Assembly: GCF_009769165.1 (NCBI RefSeq)
Contig: NZ_CP043476.1
Coordinates: 62,001-126,000 of the forward strand
Reading direction: 5' to 3'
From: Xanthomonas hyacinthi
GTDB lineage: Bacteria; Pseudomonadota; Gammaproteobacteria; Xanthomonadales; Xanthomonadaceae
Length of the DNA: 64,000 nt
Shown here: piece by piece, positions 10,225 through 22,171 of the stretch
Layout: every line of letters starts with the position of its first letter
Position numbering within the stretch: position 1 is the first letter of the stretch
Notes under the pieces: model-generated
Seen by the model: only the letters and a program-made list of their open reading frames with translations
Database searches by the model: none
Told to the model about the DNA's origin: nothing
Made by a program: the position numbers and the translations under genes

Positions 10225-11526
10225 CTACCCAGCCAGCAGGCGCGCGCGCAGCGTCGCGTAGTCCGGCGCGATCGGCTCGGCGTGCGCCGGCCGCAGCAAC
10301 AAGGCGGCCAACGCCGGCGGTACCGGCACCGGCTGGCCGATCAACGGCTCCACCACCGCCTCGAACTTGGCCGGATGCGCGGTCGCCGCCACCGCCCAAT
10401 CGCCGGCATCGGCCTCGGCGCCCTCGGCACGGATCTGCTGCAACACGTGCAGCGCGGTCGCGGTATGCGGGCAATGCACCTCGCCGTAGCGGCGGAAGCG
10501 CTCGCCGATCAGCTGGCGGATCTGCGCATCGTCCACCGAATAGGACTGGAACTGCGCGCGCAGCGCGGCATCGTCGCCGCGGTACAGCCAGCGCAGGCGC
10601 TCGAAATTGCTCGGCGCGCCGACGTCCATGGCATTGGCGACGGTGGCCACGCTGGGCTGCGGCGCGTAGTCGGCGCCGGCGAAATAATCCGGCAGCACGT
10701 GGTTGGCGTTGGTGGCCAGCACGATGCGGCCCAGCGGCACGCCCAGCCCGCGCGCCAGGATCGCCGCCAGCGCATTGCCAAGGTTGCCGGTCGGCACCAC
10801 CAGGTTCAGCGCCTGCGCATGCGCGGCGTAATGGACCAGTGCGCTGTGCGCGTAATAGCTCATCTGCGGCAGCAGCCGGCCCAGGCTGATGCTGTTGGCC
10901 GAACTCAGCGGTGCCTGCACCTGCAGGTCGACATCGTTCAAGGCCTGCTTGACCAGCGCCTGGCAGTCGTCGAACGAGCCGGCCACGCGCAGCGCCTGGA
11001 TGTTGTCGCCGAAGCAGCCGAGCTGGTGCGCCTGCCGCGGCGACACGCGCCCGTCCGGATACAGCACGACCACGCGCAGGCCGGGCTGGCGATGGAAGGC
11101 GGCGGCGACCGCGGCGCCGGTATCGCCGGAGGTGGCGACCAGGATGGTCAGCGGCGTGGCGGCGTCGCGGCGCAGGCGGGCCAGGCAGGCGGCGAGGAAG
11201 CGCGCGCCGAAGTCCTTGAACGCGGCGGTCGGCCCATGGAACAGCTCCAGCGCGTGGTCGCCGGGCGTGGCCAGCGCTTGCAGCGGCGCGTCGAAATCGA
11301 AGGCCTCGGCGCAGATCGCCGGCAATTCGGCAGCGAGTGCGTCGCCGTCGAAGAACGGCGCCAGCAGGGTCGCTGCGGTCTCGGCCAGGCTGGCGCCAGG
11401 ACGCAGTTCGCGCGCCGGCGGCATGCACTCGGGCACGTACAGCCCGCCATCGGGCGCGAGGCCGGCGGCGATGGCCTGGCTGAGGGTGGCGGCGGGCGCG
11501 GCATTACGGGTGGAAATGAAGTTCAT
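10225..11526 (-). CDS. thrC: Threonine synthase ThrC
   Basis: 433 residues. It is a PLP enzyme that converts O-phosphohomoserine to threonine. The PLP lysine is in PTAAFKDFGARF, with LVATSGDTGAAVAAAF and the phosphate-binding VPTGNLGNALAA following. The start MNFISTRNAAPAATLSQAI is typical of the family. It is the last gene of the thr operon but is cut off from thrB by a 1.1-kb repeat block. The frame stays open upstream through that tandem repeat, so an N-terminally extended, Gln-rich form is formally possible. Confidence 0.95.
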   Translation of the reverse strand: MNFISTRNAAPAATLSQAIAAGLAPDGGLYVPECMPPARELRPGASLAETAATLLAPFFDGDALAAELPAICAEAFDFDAPLQALATPGDHALELFHGPTAAFKDFGARFLAACLARLRRDAATPLTILVATSGDTGAAVAAAFHRQPGLRVVVLYPDGRVSPRQAHQLGCFGDNIQALRVAGSFDDCQALVKQALNDVDLQVQAPLSSANSISLGRLLPQMSYYAHSALVHYAAHAQALNLVVPTGNLGNALAAILARGLGVPLGRIVLATNANHVLPDYFAGADYAPQPSVATVANAMDVGAPSNFERLRWLYRGDDAALRAQFQSYSVDDAQIRQLIGERFRRYGEVHCPHTATALHVLQQIRAEGAEADAGDWAVAATAHPAKFEAVVEPLIGQPVPVPPALAALLLRPAHAEPIAPDYATLRARLLAG

Positions 11527-11565
11527 GGTTGATCCATAGCAGTTAAGAATTCGACCGCACTGTCG

Positions 11566-12611
<1,046 letters not shown>

Positions 12612-12615
12612 AAAA

Positions 12616-13584
12616 TTACAGCAGCTTCGCGCCTGGGGAGTTCAGCGGCGACACCCAGCTCTGGCTGTCGAAGCCGGCTGCCGCGAACGCCGCCTGCACC
12701 GCCGGCGCGGCCGCCTCGGCCGACGCGCGCGTCGGGAACCAGGCGAACACGCTGGGGCCGGCACCGGAAATGCTCGCGCCCATCGCCCCCGCCGCCAGCG
12801 CGGCTTCCTTGGCCGCATCGAAACCGACGATCAACGGCGCACGCCGCGGCTCGATCAGCACGTCGCGCAGCCCCGCGCGCACCAGCGCCTCGTCGCCGGC
12901 ATGGCAGCCCGCCAGCACCAGCGCCAGATTCGAACTCTGCGCCACGAACTCGCCCAGCCCGTAGTCGCCGGCCAGCGCCGCGCGCGCACGGCGCGTCTCC
13001 AGCACCGCGTCCGGATGCACCAGCAGGCTGTGCCAGGCCGCCGGCACCGGCACCGTCACCATCCGCTGCAGCGTGGACAGCACCAGCCCGCCCAGGAACA
13101 TCGGGCCGAGGTTGTCGCCATGGCGGCTGCCGCTGGCCACCGCCTCGCCCTCCAGCGAATACAGATAAAGCTGCTCGCGCGACAACGGCGCATCCAGCAA
13201 CGCATTGGCCGCCACCAGCGCCGCCACGCACGAGGCGGCCGAACCGCCCATGCCGGAGCTGAGCGGGATGCCCTTGTCGATCTCGATCTCGAACCCGAAC
13301 GGCAGCGCCAGCGCCTCGCGCAGCGCGATCAGCGCCGCGCCGGCGGTGTTGCGCGCCGCCTCCAGCGGCAACGCCACCGTGGTGCCGCGGATCGCGGCGA
13401 TACGCACCTCCGCCGCATCGATGCGGCGCACCGTCACCGTGTCGCCGACGCCCTGCACCGCATAGCCGAGCAGGTCGAAGCCCACCGCCACGTTGGCCAC
13501 CGAGGCCGGCGCGAAGGCGCGCGCCTCGCGCGGCACGGCGCGGGCAGCGGAATGCGGCGCCAGCGACGTCTGCGCCTGGCTCAC
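12616..13584 (-). CDS. thrB: Homoserine kinase ThrB
   Basis: 322 residues. It is a GHMP kinase with the ATP loop [17 protein letters not shown] and the C-terminal glycine-rich motif [11 protein letters not shown]. It phosphorylates homoserine for threonine synthase. The start is GTG at 13584, whose GTGA overlaps the thrA stop by 4 bases; upstream in-frame codons belong to the thrA shadow. The stop abuts the large inverted repeat at 12610. Confidence 0.95.
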   Translation of the reverse strand: MSQAQTSLAPHSAARAVPREARAFAPASVANVAVGFDLLGYAVQGVGDTVTVRRIDAAEVRIAAIRGTTVALPLEAARNTAGAALIALREALALPFGFEIEIDKGIPLSSGMGGSAASCVAALVAANALLDAPLSREQLYLYSLEGEAVASGSRHGDNLGPMFLGGLVLSTLQRMVTVPVPAAWHSLLVHPDAVLETRRARAALAGDYGLGEFVAQSSNLALVLAGCHAGDEALVRAGLRDVLIEPRRAPLIVGFDAAKEAALAAGAMGASISGAGPSVFAWFPTRASAEAAAPAVQAAFAAAGFDSQSWVSPLNSPGAKLL

Positions 13585-16088
13585 AGCCGCGCGCCCTCGC
13601 CCGCCGCCACCCGCAGCAGGTCGGCGAACACGCCAGCGGCGGTGACTTCCGGACCGGCACCGGGCCCCTGCACCACCAACGGATTGTCGCAATAGCGACG
13701 CGTGGTGAACTGCACCACGTTGTCGGTCAGACGCAGGTTGGCGAAGGCGTGTTCGGCCGGCAGTTCCACCAGGCCGACGCTGGGCGCACGGTCCGGCGCC
13801 AGCTGCGCCACGTAGCGCAACACGCAGCCGCGCGCCTTGGCCGCCTGCAGGCGCTGCGCGAACGCCGCATCCACTTCGTGCAGCCGCGCCATGAAATCCT
13901 CGACGCTGGCCTGGCGCAGCGCCTCCGGCACCAGGCTCTCCACCGCCACGTCCTCCAGGCTCAGCTCGCGCCCGGCCTCGCGCGCCAGGATCACCAGCTT
14001 GCGCGCCACGTCGGTGCCGGACAGGTCGTCGCGCGGATCCGGCTCGGTATAGCCCATGCCGCGCGCGTCGGTGACCAGTTGCGAGAACGGCACGCTGCCG
14101 TCGTACTTGTTGAACAGCCAGGCCAGGGTGCCGGAGAAGATGCCCTCGATCGCGGTGACTTCGTCCCCGGTATCGACCAGATCGCGCAGTGTGGTGATCA
14201 CCGGCAGGCCGGCGCCGACCGTGGCCTCGTAGCGGAAACGCGCACCGCTGCTCTCGGCGGCGGCACGGATCGCATGGAAGCGCGCCAGCGGCCCGGCGCC
14301 GGCCTGTTTGTTCGGGGTGACCACATGGATGCCGGCGGCGAGCCAGTCCGCATAGCGGTCGGCGACGTTGGCGCTGCCGCTGCAATCGATGATGACCGCA
14401 TGCGGCAGGTGCGCCGACAGCAGGTGCGCGGTGAACGCGTCCAGGTCGGTGGGCTGCGGGCCGCTGGCGAAGGCCTGCCGCCAGTCGCCGACGATCGCGC
14501 GGGTTTCCAGGCGCATCGCGCTGCGCGAGGCGATCGCGCGCAGGCGCAGGTCGAGGTTGGCCTTGGCCAGCAGCTGCGGCTGCGCCACGCGCAGCTGGTC
14601 GAGCAGCGCCGCGCCGACGTTGCCCGGGCCGATCACCCCGACCGAAAAGGTCTGCGGCGACAGCCAGAACCCGGCGTGCGCGGCACGCAGCGCCTTGGTC
14701 GCGTGCGCGCTGTCGATCGCCACCGAGATGTTGCGTTCCGACGAACCCTGCGCGATCGCCAGGATGTTGACCTGCGCGCGACCCAGCGACTCGAACAGGC
14801 GCGCGGCCACGCCCGGCTGCCCGGCCATGCCGTCGCCGACCGCGGCCAGCACGCTGATCCCGGTGGTCAGCTGCACCCGCTGCACCTGCCCGACCACCAG
14901 TTCGTGCGCGAACGCCGACAGCAGCGCGTCGCGCGCGCGCTCGCATTCGTTCTGCCGCACCACGCAGCAGATCGAATGCTCCGAGGAACCCTGCGAGATC
15001 ATCACCACCGACACCCGCGCATTGCGCAACGCGGCGAACACGCGCTCGGCGGTGCCGGGCACGCCGATCAGGCCGGTGCCTTCGAGGTTGAGCACGGCCA
15101 GGTCCGGACTCAGGGTCAGGCCCTTGATCGGGCCGCTGCTGGCGCTGCTGGCGGTGATGCGGGTGCCCGGATGTTCGGGCTGGAAGGTGTTGCGGATGAT
15201 GATCGGCAGGCCGCGCTCGATCGCCGGCGACATGGTCTGCGGATGCACCACCTTGGCGCCGAAATAGGCCAGCTCGCAGGCCTCGTCGTAGCTCAGCGTT
15301 TCCAGCTGCACCGCTTCGGGCACCACCCGCGGATCGGCCGAGAGCACGCCGTCCACGTCGGTCCAGATATGCAGTTCGTCGGCGTCGAACAAGGCGGCGA
15401 AGATCGCGCCGGAGTAGTCGCTGCCGTTGCGGCCGAGCGTGGTGATGCGGCCGGCGCGGTCGCGGGCGACGAAGCCGGTGACCACGACGCGCTGCTGCGG
15501 ATGCTGCGCGCGCCAGTCCGCCAGGCGCAGCGCGCTGGCCTCCCAGTCCACGTCCACGCCCAGTTCGCCGCGGTCCACCACCAGCACCTCGCGCGCGTCC
15601 AGCACCGCGCAGTCCTCGCCCAGCGCGCGCAGGTGTTCGCCGAGCAGTTGCGCCGAATACACCTCGCCCAGGCCCTGCACCCGATCCAGCACCTCGCGCG
15701 GCAGCTCGCCGATCACCGCCAGCGCGCCGAGGATTTCGGCCAGATGCTCGAAGCGCGCATCCAGCCATTCCACCGTGGCGCCGGCGTGCTCGCCGAGCAG
15801 CGACACCGCCGCGGCGCGGTGCCGCGCGCGGGTCTCGTGCCAGCGTTCGCGCCAGTCGCTGTTCTCGCTGGCAGCCAGTTCGGCCAGCCCGATCAGCGCA
15901 TCGGTGACCCCCTTCATCGCCGAGACCACGGTGATCTGCAAGGTTTCCGGGCGCGCCAGCAGCAGCTGCGCGACATGGCGATAGCATTCGGCGTCGGCCA
16001 CCGAGGTGCCGCCGAACTTGTGGACGACGGTGCGCGCGGCGAGCGCGGAGTCTGCAGCGGGAGCGAAAGCGACAGCGGGGGACGGCAT
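13581..16088 (-). CDS. thrA: Bifunctional aspartokinase I / homoserine dehydrogenase I ThrA
   Basis: 835 residues. The aspartokinase domain starts near residue 20 with [12 protein letters not shown] and includes [20 protein letters not shown]; two ACT-type regulatory stretches follow, each with a SQGSSE or AQGSSE motif. The homoserine dehydrogenase domain begins near residue 480 with [17 protein letters not shown] and has the NKQAGAGPL and [10 protein letters not shown] segments. It catalyses steps 1 and 3 from aspartate to threonine and in this family is inhibited by threonine. It is preceded by a leader peptide and hairpin. Confidence 0.97.
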   Translation of the reverse strand: MPSPAVAFAPAADSALAARTVVHKFGGTSVADAECYRHVAQLLLARPETLQITVVSAMKGVTDALIGLAELAASENSDWRERWHETRARHRAAAVSLLGEHAGATVEWLDARFEHLAEILGALAVIGELPREVLDRVQGLGEVYSAQLLGEHLRALGEDCAVLDAREVLVVDRGELGVDVDWEASALRLADWRAQHPQQRVVVTGFVARDRAGRITTLGRNGSDYSGAIFAALFDADELHIWTDVDGVLSADPRVVPEAVQLETLSYDEACELAYFGAKVVHPQTMSPAIERGLPIIIRNTFQPEHPGTRITASSASSGPIKGLTLSPDLAVLNLEGTGLIGVPGTAERVFAALRNARVSVVMISQGSSEHSICCVVRQNECERARDALLSAFAHELVVGQVQRVQLTTGISVLAAVGDGMAGQPGVAARLFESLGRAQVNILAIAQGSSERNISVAIDSAHATKALRAAHAGFWLSPQTFSVGVIGPGNVGAALLDQLRVAQPQLLAKANLDLRLRAIASRSAMRLETRAIVGDWRQAFASGPQPTDLDAFTAHLLSAHLPHAVIIDCSGSANVADRYADWLAAGIHVVTPNKQAGAGPLARFHAIRAAAESSGARFRYEATVGAGLPVITTLRDLVDTGDEVTAIEGIFSGTLAWLFNKYDGSVPFSQLVTDARGMGYTEPDPRDDLSGTDVARKLVILAREAGRELSLEDVAVESLVPEALRQASVEDFMARLHEVDAAFAQRLQAAKARGCVLRYVAQLAPDRAPSVGLVELPAEHAFANLRLTDNVVQFTTRRYCDNPLVVQGPGAGPEVTAAGVFADLLRVAAGEGARL

Positions 16089-16135
16089 GGGAGACCTCGG
16101 AGTGGAGGCCCCGCTCGCATCAGGCCGACGGGTTC

Positions 16136-16161
16136 CCCCGCATCCTGATCCGGGTGCGGGG
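16136..16161 (-). terminator. Hairpin between thrL and thrA, candidate attenuator
   Basis: The stem CCCCGCATCC pairs with GGGTGCGGGG (10 pairs, one G-T) around a TGATCC loop. It lies after the thrL stop (16178) and before the thrA start (16088), where a threonine attenuator would be. There is no T-run after it on the minus strand, so it is not a textbook intrinsic terminator, and a rival antiterminator fold was not established. Confidence 0.5.
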
Positions 16162-16177
16162 CCGTGGGTTTCGACAG

Positions 16178-16312
16178 TTACGCGAAAACGACGGGCCGCA
16201 CCGGGCGAATGGTGTGGGTGGTAATACCGGTGGTAATGCCCGCGCAAGGCGCCGCCGCGCGCCGCCGTGCGGGCGGAGCGAGACAGATGGCGAGGGCGAA
16301 GGCGTGGGGCAT
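16178..16312 (-). CDS. thrL: Threonine operon leader peptide ThrL
   Basis: A 44-codon reading frame 90 bases upstream of thrA contains the run [12 protein letters not shown], that is five Thr and three Ile codons within ten codons. This is the same kind of control region as enterobacterial ThrL and suggests attenuation by charged tRNA-Thr and tRNA-Ile. The frame ends PVRPVVFA then TAA. The ATG at 16312 is the only upstream ATG in frame but has a poor Shine-Dalgarno, so the start could be shorter. The function is inferred from codon content and position. Confidence 0.75.
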   Translation of the reverse strand: MPHAFALAICLAPPARRRAAAPCAGITTGITTHTIRPVRPVVFA

Positions 16313-16547
16313 GGCGGCAAGGGGACATCATGCGCCGGGGTGCTGTCAAGCGCCGCATGCGGCCCGGCCGCACAGACGCTGCGGCCGGGCCGATAGGTTG
16401 CAAAAGTTACTATCGGCGCCGCACCCAGGATCGCGCGCCATCGGCCGAAGCCGCTGGTGGCGCCGCTGCCGCCGCAAGCGCATGCCGAGTCGCCTCGCGC
16501 ATGCGCCGCGGATCGCACGCAGATCCTGCTCCTGTGTGCGCTACCGG

Positions 16548-16859
16548 TCAGTGCTGCGGTTTGTCGGTGGTCGGCTGGTCGCTGGTCGGCTGCTGTTGCG
16601 GATCGCTGGGGGGCTGCTGCGGATCGCTGGCCGGCGGCGTGCCCTGGCTTGCGTCGCTGCCCGCCGCCGCATCGCCGGTGGTGCCTGCGGCCGGTGCGGC
16701 GCTTGCGTCCTGACCGGCGGCCGGGGCCGTGCTGCCATCGGTGGCGGCGGGCGGCGTCGCTGCGTTCTGTTCCTGCGCGGGCTGGTCGCCGTCGCGGTGG
16801 CAGGCGACCAAGGCGGCCAGGACCGAACCGATCAATGCGACTTTCAATGTTCTGCTCAT
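16548..16859 (-). CDS. Small Pro/Ala/Gln-rich lipoprotein
   Basis: 103 residues from ATG 16859, with AGGAG 6 bases upstream. The N-terminus MSRTLKVALIGSVLAALVAC is a lipoprotein signal peptide ending at the lipobox LVAC. The mature part is low complexity (AAPAAGTTGDAAAG, QQPPSDPQQQPTSDQ), with no recognisable domain. It is probably anchored in the outer or inner membrane and exposed to the periplasm. Its upstream gap 16860-17187 (328 bases) shows no gene or clear motif. Function unknown. Confidence 0.75.
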   Translation of the reverse strand: MSRTLKVALIGSVLAALVACHRDGDQPAQEQNAATPPAATDGSTAPAAGQDASAAPAAGTTGDAAAGSDASQGTPPASDPQQPPSDPQQQPTSDQPTTDKPQH

Positions 16860-17187
16860 GGGTGACTCCTGCTTCGGCATTCGTACCGTGGTGAGTGGGT
16901 GCGGCCGCGCTCGTGCGACCGGATGAACGAGCCCGCATCTGGAACGCCGCCGCTGGCGCGTACGCGATCTGGACCAACAGCGGCAAGCGCGGTAACGACG
17001 GCGTTCCTGCATTGGCGGACTGGCACAGGCTAGGCAATACGGCGCTCAGATGGCGTCGGCATAGGGTGTAGATCGCGTTATTCGCAGTGGCGGCATACGC
17101 GCGCGCATGCATCGATGGCGGCGCTGCCGATGGCGTGCGCAGCGAACGGCGGCAGCGACCGCACCGGCTGCGCGATTGCCACTGCGG

Positions 17188-17264
17188 TGGTGACCCCGGC
17201 GCGATTCGAACGCACGACCTGTCCCTTAGGAGGGGACCGCTCTATCCAGCTGAGCTACGGGGCC
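17188..17264 (-). tRNA. tRNA-Arg (anticodon CCT)
   Basis: The minus strand folds as a full cloverleaf: acceptor GGCCCCG with CGGGGTC, D-arm GCTC/GAGC, anticodon stem GTCCC/GGGAC around the loop CTCCTAA (anticodon CCT, reads AGG), and T-arm with TTCGAAT. The 3' CCA is encoded. It reads the rare Arg codon AGG. Confidence 0.95.
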
Positions 17265-17425
17265 TTGGCCGGCGCATTGTCGCACGATCGCCGCGCTTGC
17301 CAAGCCCGGCGCGGCGCGCGGCGGCGGCGGCCGGGCCCCTCCGGTCTGCTAAAATCGGCGGCTAATCGCGTCCCGCGCCCCCGCCTGCGGTCGCCTTCCC
17401 TGTCGCAACGAACCCAGGAGATTCC

Positions 17426-18958
17426 ATGTCCGCTGACCTGCTCAAGGCGCTCGGCCTGACCGCGTCCAATTCCGGCACCTACCTCGGCAACGGCGAGTGG
17501 TCCGCGGCCACCGGCGCCGGCGTGCTGCAGCCGCTGAACCCGTCCAGCAACGCGGTGATCGCGCAGGTGCAGGCGACCACCGCGCAGGACTACGAGACCG
17601 TGGTCGCCCGCGCCCAGGCCGCGTTCAAGCTGTGGCGCACCGCCCCGGCGCCGCGCCGCGGCGAGGCGGTACGCCTGTGCGGCGAAGCGCTGCGCAGGCA
17701 CAAGGACGCGCTGGGCTCGCTGGTCGCTCTGGAAATGGGCAAGAGCAAGCCCGAAGGCGACGGCGAAGTGCAGGAGATGATCGACATCGCCGATTTCGCG
17801 GTCGGCCAGAGCCGCATGCTGTACGGCTACACGCTGCATTCCGAGCGTCCCGGCCACCGCATGTACGAGCAGTACCAGCCGCTGGGCCTGGTCGGCATCA
17901 TCAGCGCGTTCAACTTCCCGGTCGCGGTGTGGGCGTGGAACGCCTTCCTGGCCGCGATCTGCGGCGACATCTGCCTGTGGAAGCCGTCCAACAAGACCCC
18001 GCTGACCGCGATCGCGTCGATGAAGATCTGCAACGACGCGCTGCGCGACGCCGGCTTCCCGGACATCTTCTTCCTGATCAACGATGCCGGCACCGCGCTG
18101 GCCGAGCGTCTGGTCGAGGACACCCGCATCCCGCTGATCAGCTTCACCGGCTCGACCCAGGTCGGGCGCGAGGTCGCACAGAAGTGCGCGCGGCGCCTGG
18201 GCCGCTGCCTGCTGGAGCTGGGCGGCAACAACGCGATCATCCTCGACGAGAGCGCCGACCTGAAGCTGGCGATCCCCGGCATCGTGTTCGGCGCGGTCGG
18301 CACCGCCGGCCAGCGCTGCACCACCACGCGCCGGCTGATCGTGCACGCCTCCATCTACGACACCGTGCTGGCGACGCTGCTCAAGGCCTACAAGCAGGTC
18401 GAAGGCAAGATCGGCGACCCCACCGACCCGGCCAACCTGATGGGGCCGCTGAACAGCCGCGGCGCGGTCGAGCAGTTCCTGGCCTCGATCGAGAAGGCCA
18501 AGGCCGCCGGCGGCACCGTCGAGACCGGCGGCACCGCGCTGGACCGTCCCGGCAACTTCGTGCTGCCGGCGATCGTCACCGGCCTGCACAACGGCGACGA
18601 GGTGGTGCAGCACGAAACCTTCGCGCCGATCCTGTACGTGATGAAGTACAGCAGCCTGGACGAGGCCATCGAGCTGCAGAACGGCGTGCCGCAAGGCCTG
18701 TCCTCGTCGATCTTCACCCAGAACCTGAAGGCGGCGGAAAAGTTCCTGTCGGCGGCCGGCAGCGACTGCGGCATCGCCAACGTCAACATCGGCACCTCCG
18801 GTGCGGAGATCGGCGGCGCGTTCGGCGGCGAGAAGGACACCGGCGGCGGCCGCGAATCCGGTTCGGACGCCTGGAAGGTGTACATGCGCCGGCAGACCAA
18901 CACGATCAACTACTCCGACTCGCTGCCGCTGGCGCAGGGCATCAAGTTCGATCTTTGA
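17426..18958 (+). CDS. ALDH7-like aldehyde dehydrogenase (probable L-aminoadipate-semialdehyde dehydrogenase)
   Basis: 510 residues. Aldehyde dehydrogenase family: the NAD-binding [14 protein letters not shown] and [11 protein letters not shown], the general-base Glu in LELGGNNAI and the catalytic Cys in [13 protein letters not shown]. The [10 protein letters not shown] segment and ELGGNNA are typical of the ALDH7 (antiquitin/AmaB) subfamily, which oxidises 2-aminoadipate 6-semialdehyde in lysine catabolism. No other lysine-degradation gene is next to it, so the substrate is inferred. The ATG has CAGGAG 5 bases upstream. Confidence 0.85.
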   Translation: MSADLLKALGLTASNSGTYLGNGEWSAATGAGVLQPLNPSSNAVIAQVQATTAQDYETVVARAQAAFKLWRTAPAPRRGEAVRLCGEALRRHKDALGSLVALEMGKSKPEGDGEVQEMIDIADFAVGQSRMLYGYTLHSERPGHRMYEQYQPLGLVGIISAFNFPVAVWAWNAFLAAICGDICLWKPSNKTPLTAIASMKICNDALRDAGFPDIFFLINDAGTALAERLVEDTRIPLISFTGSTQVGREVAQKCARRLGRCLLELGGNNAIILDESADLKLAIPGIVFGAVGTAGQRCTTTRRLIVHASIYDTVLATLLKAYKQVEGKIGDPTDPANLMGPLNSRGAVEQFLASIEKAKAAGGTVETGGTALDRPGNFVLPAIVTGLHNGDEVVQHETFAPILYVMKYSSLDEAIELQNGVPQGLSSSIFTQNLKAAEKFLSAAGSDCGIANVNIGTSGAEIGGAFGGEKDTGGGRESGSDAWKVYMRRQTNTINYSDSLPLAQGIKFDL

Positions 18959-19015
18959 CACAATGCGCGCAGCATTCTGCCGCACGATCCACCATTGCCT
19001 CCAGGAGTCCGGCCG

Positions 19016-19297
19016 ATGAGCAACGTCCGTGAAACCAATTCCCTCGCCGTGGTCAGCCTGGTCGCCGGCATCCTCGGCTGGACCCTGATGCCGGTGCTGG
19101 GCAGCCTCGGCGCGATCGTCACCGGACACCTGGCGCGCGCCGAAATCCGCCGCCAGCCGCAACGCTTCCAGGGCGACGGGCTGGCGCTCGGCGGGCTGAT
19201 CCTGGGCTGGGCCGCGGTGATCGTCGCGGTCCTGTCGGTGCTGGCGTTCGTGCTGTTCTTCGGCGGGCTGGCCTGGTTCGCCAGCACCCAGGCCTGA
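19016..19297 (+). CDS. DUF4190-like small membrane protein
   Basis: 93 residues with two hydrophobic segments (about 9-38 and 58-88) separated by the basic loop HLARAEIRRQPQRFQGDG. The pattern of A-x-VSLVAGILGW and GL-ALGGLILGW repeats matches the DUF4190 domain of small inner-membrane proteins. CAGGAG lies 9 bases before the ATG. It is 4 bases upstream of the methyltransferase gene and may start an operon running to the DMT transporter. Function unknown. Confidence 0.75.
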   Translation: MSNVRETNSLAVVSLVAGILGWTLMPVLGSLGAIVTGHLARAEIRRQPQRFQGDGLALGGLILGWAAVIVAVLSVLAFVLFFGGLAWFASTQA

Positions 19298-19301
19298 GCC
19301 G

Positions 19302-20069
19302 ATGGACGCCTCCGCTCCGCGCGAACGCTTCAGCGACCGCGTCGCCGACTACGTCCGCTACCGCCCCGACTATCCGCCGGCGCTGCTCGACTGGGTGCAC
19401 GGGGAACTCGGCGTAGCACGCGCTGCGCAGGTCGCCGACATCGGTGCCGGCACCGGCATTTCCACCCGCATGTTCCTGCGGGCCGGGCATCCGACGCTGG
19501 CGGTGGAGCCGAATGCGGCGATGCGCGCGGCCGCCGAAACGCTGCTGCACGACCTGCCCGGCTTCGCTGCCGTGGACGGCAGCGCCGAGGCCACCACCCT
19601 GCCCGCGGCCAGCGTCGACCTGATCAGCGCCGCGCAGGCCTTCCACTGGTTCGACCTGGAAGCTGTGCGCCGCGAATGGGCGCGGGTGCTGCGCCCCGGC
19701 GGGCTGGCGCTGGTGTACTGGAACTCGCGGCTGCTGGAAGGCACGCCGTTCCTGCACGACTACGAGCAGCTGTTGCTCGATTACGGCACCGACTACAGCG
19801 CGGTGGCCGAGCGCTACCACGACGATGCGACCATGCAGCGCTGGTTCGGCGCCGGGCTGCGCGGCACGGCCCAGTTCCCGAACGTGCAGAAGCTGGACTA
19901 CGACGGCTTGCGCGGACGCCTGCTGTCCTCCTCGTATGCGCCGCTGGCCGGGCATCCGCGCCACGAGGCGATGCTGGCCGCGCTGCGTGCGCTGTTCGAT
20001 CGCCATCAGCTGGATGGCCTGGTCGATGTCCATTACCGTACCCGTGCTTTCGCCGGCACGTTGAACTGA
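19302..20069 (+). CDS. Class I SAM-dependent methyltransferase
   Basis: 255 residues. The SAM-binding motif I is [16 protein letters not shown], followed by the acidic residue of motif II in LAVEPNAAM and a motif-IV-like stretch [15 protein letters not shown]; the AFHWFD form is typical of the methyltransferase-11 type proteins. The substrate cannot be deduced. It sits 4 bases after the DUF4190-like gene and 9 before pyrD. Confidence 0.85.
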   Translation: MDASAPRERFSDRVADYVRYRPDYPPALLDWVHGELGVARAAQVADIGAGTGISTRMFLRAGHPTLAVEPNAAMRAAAETLLHDLPGFAAVDGSAEATTLPAASVDLISAAQAFHWFDLEAVRREWARVLRPGGLALVYWNSRLLEGTPFLHDYEQLLLDYGTDYSAVAERYHDDATMQRWFGAGLRGTAQFPNVQKLDYDGLRGRLLSSSYAPLAGHPRHEAMLAALRALFDRHQLDGLVDVHYRTRAFAGTLN

Positions 20070-20078
20070 GCGGTGCCC

Positions 20079-21134
20079 ATGTATTCCCTCGCCCGCCCGT
20101 TCCTGTTCGCCTTCGACGCCGAGCGCGCCCACGCGCTGGGCCTGCGCGCGATCGAGATGGCCTACCGCACCGGCACCAATCCGCTGCTGGCCAGGGCGAT
20201 CGCGCCGATGCCCACGCGCGCCTTCGGCCTGGAGTTCCCCAACCCGGTCGGGCTGGCCGCGGGCCTGGACAAGAACGGCGAGCACATCGATGCGCTGCTG
20301 GCGCTGGGCTTCGGCTTCGTCGAGATCGGCACCATCACCCCGCGCCCGCAGCAGGGCAATCCGAAGCCACGCATGTTCCGGCTGCCGCGCGAGCAGGCGG
20401 TGATCAACCGCATGGGCTTCAACAACCTCGGCGTGGACGCGCTGGTGCGCAACGTCGAACGCGCGCGCCGCCGCCACGGCCTGCTCGGCATCAACATCGG
20501 CAAGAACAAGGACACGCCGAACCAGGACGCCGCGTCGGACTATCTGCATTGCCTGGAAAAGGTCTACGCGCTGGCCGACTACGTGACCGTCAACATTTCC
20601 TCGCCGAACACCGCCGGCCTGCGCGAGCTGCAGGAGGAACAGGCGTTGCGGCAACTGGTGTCGCAATTGCGCGAGGCGCAGGAAGCGCTGGCCGCGCGCC
20701 ATGGCAAGCGCGTGCCGATGCTGGTCAAGGTCGCGCCGGATCTGAGCGACAGCGACATCGACGCGGCGGCGCGGGTGCTGTCGGACCTGCAGGTGGACGG
20801 GGTCGTCGCCACCAACACCACCGTCGCCCGTCCCGGCCTGGAGCGCAACGCGCTGGGCGCCGAAGCGGGCGGCCTGTCCGGCGCGCCGCTACTGGGCCAA
20901 TCCACGCTGGTGCTGCGGCGGCTGCGTGCGCGCCTGCCCGAGGCGATCCCGTTGATCGGGGTCGGCGGCATCCTGTCCGGCGCCGATGCGGTGGCGAAGA
21001 TGGCCGCCGGTGCGGCGCTGGTGCAGTGCTACAGCGGGCTGGTGTTCCGCGGCCCGGCGCTGATCGGCGAATGCGTCGAGGCGATGCGCCGGCGCCGCGA
21101 AGCGCCCAGCCGCGGCGCGGTCGCCGCGCTATGA
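20079..21134 (+). CDS. pyrD: Quinone-dependent dihydroorotate dehydrogenase PyrD
   Basis: 351 residues from ATG 20079; a GTG six bases upstream is possible but the ATG gives the usual [10 protein letters not shown] start. Class 2 (membrane-associated) enzyme: FMN-binding [15 protein letters not shown], the catalytic-base Ser in [10 protein letters not shown], and VGVGGILSG near the end (LIGVGGI). It oxidises dihydroorotate to orotate in pyrimidine synthesis, passing electrons to quinone at the inner membrane. It overlaps murB by 4 bases. Confidence 0.96.
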   Translation: MYSLARPFLFAFDAERAHALGLRAIEMAYRTGTNPLLARAIAPMPTRAFGLEFPNPVGLAAGLDKNGEHIDALLALGFGFVEIGTITPRPQQGNPKPRMFRLPREQAVINRMGFNNLGVDALVRNVERARRRHGLLGINIGKNKDTPNQDAASDYLHCLEKVYALADYVTVNISSPNTAGLRELQEEQALRQLVSQLREAQEALAARHGKRVPMLVKVAPDLSDSDIDAAARVLSDLQVDGVVATNTTVARPGLERNALGAEAGGLSGAPLLGQSTLVLRRLRARLPEAIPLIGVGGILSGADAVAKMAAGAALVQCYSGLVFRGPALIGECVEAMRRRREAPSRGAVAAL

Positions 21135-22171
21135 GCAACGCCTGGTCGCTGACCGCGAATGCGCCGCTGCAGGCGCTGAACACCTTCCATGTCGCCGCGC
21201 AGGCGCCGTGGCTGCTGCAGATCTTCGCTCCCGAAGCGCTGCCCGAGGCGCTGCTGGCGCCGCAGCTGGCCGGCGCGGCGCTGCTGCCGCTGGGCGGCGG
21301 CAGCAACATGCTGTTCGCCGGCGACGCGCCCGGCGTGGTGCTGGCCTTCGCCAACCGCAGCATCGACACGCTCGAACACCGCGCCGACTACGCCATCGTG
21401 CGCGCCGGCGCCGGCGTGGGCTGGCACGAACTGGTGCTGTGGTCGCTGGCGCAGGGCCTGTCGGGCCTGGAGAACCTGGCGCTGATCCCGGGCACGGTCG
21501 GCGCCGCGCCGATCCAGAACATCGGCGCCTACGGCGCGCAGGTCGGCGAGTTCGTGCACGTGGTCGAGGCCTACGATCGCGCCGATGCGCGCTTCGTGCG
21601 GCTGGACGCGGCCGCCTGCGAGTTCGGCTACCGCGACAGCCTGTTCAAGCGCCAGCCCGACCGTTATCTGATCGCCGCGGTGGAATTCAACCTGCCGCGG
21701 CTGCATGCGCTGCGCCTGGACTACGCCGGCATCGGCGAGGAACTGGAGGCGCTCGGCATCGCCATGCCCGGCGCGCCCGACGTGGCGCAGGCGGTGATCA
21801 ACATCCGCCGCCGCAAGCTGCCCGACCCGGACCTGCTCGGCAACGCCGGCAGCTTCTTCAAGAATCCGCTGCTGCCGGCCGAACAGGCGCAGGCGCTGCA
21901 GCACGCGTCCCCGGCGCTGCCGGTGTTCCCCGGCGACGGCGAGGAGCAGCGCAAGCTGTCGGCGGCATGGCTGATCGAGGCCTGCGGCTGGAAAGGCCAT
22001 CGCGACGGCGACGCCGGCGTGTCCGCGGCGCACGCGCTGGTGCTGGTCAATCACGGCCAGGCCAGCGGCGCAGAGCTGCTGGCATTGGCACGGCGCATCT
22101 CGGCCTCGGTGCTGGAGCGCTTCGGCGTACTCCTGGAGCCGGAACCGCGCATCGTCGGCGCGCACTGGTGA
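21131..22171 (+). CDS. murB: UDP-N-acetylenolpyruvoylglucosamine reductase MurB
   Basis: 346 residues, type I MurB. FAD-binding motifs GGGSNMLF and [18 protein letters not shown] are intact; the type I loop YRDSLFK is present; the catalytic Ser lies in [10 protein letters not shown] and the final Glu in LEPEPRIVG. It reduces UDP-GlcNAc-enolpyruvate in cell-wall precursor synthesis. Its ATGA overlaps pyrD, and its stop overlaps the next gene's GTG. Confidence 0.96.
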   Translation: MSNAWSLTANAPLQALNTFHVAAQAPWLLQIFAPEALPEALLAPQLAGAALLPLGGGSNMLFAGDAPGVVLAFANRSIDTLEHRADYAIVRAGAGVGWHELVLWSLAQGLSGLENLALIPGTVGAAPIQNIGAYGAQVGEFVHVVEAYDRADARFVRLDAAACEFGYRDSLFKRQPDRYLIAAVEFNLPRLHALRLDYAGIGEELEALGIAMPGAPDVAQAVINIRRRKLPDPDLLGNAGSFFKNPLLPAEQAQALQHASPALPVFPGDGEEQRKLSAAWLIEACGWKGHRDGDAGVSAAHALVLVNHGQASGAELLALARRISASVLERFGVLLEPEPRIVGAHW

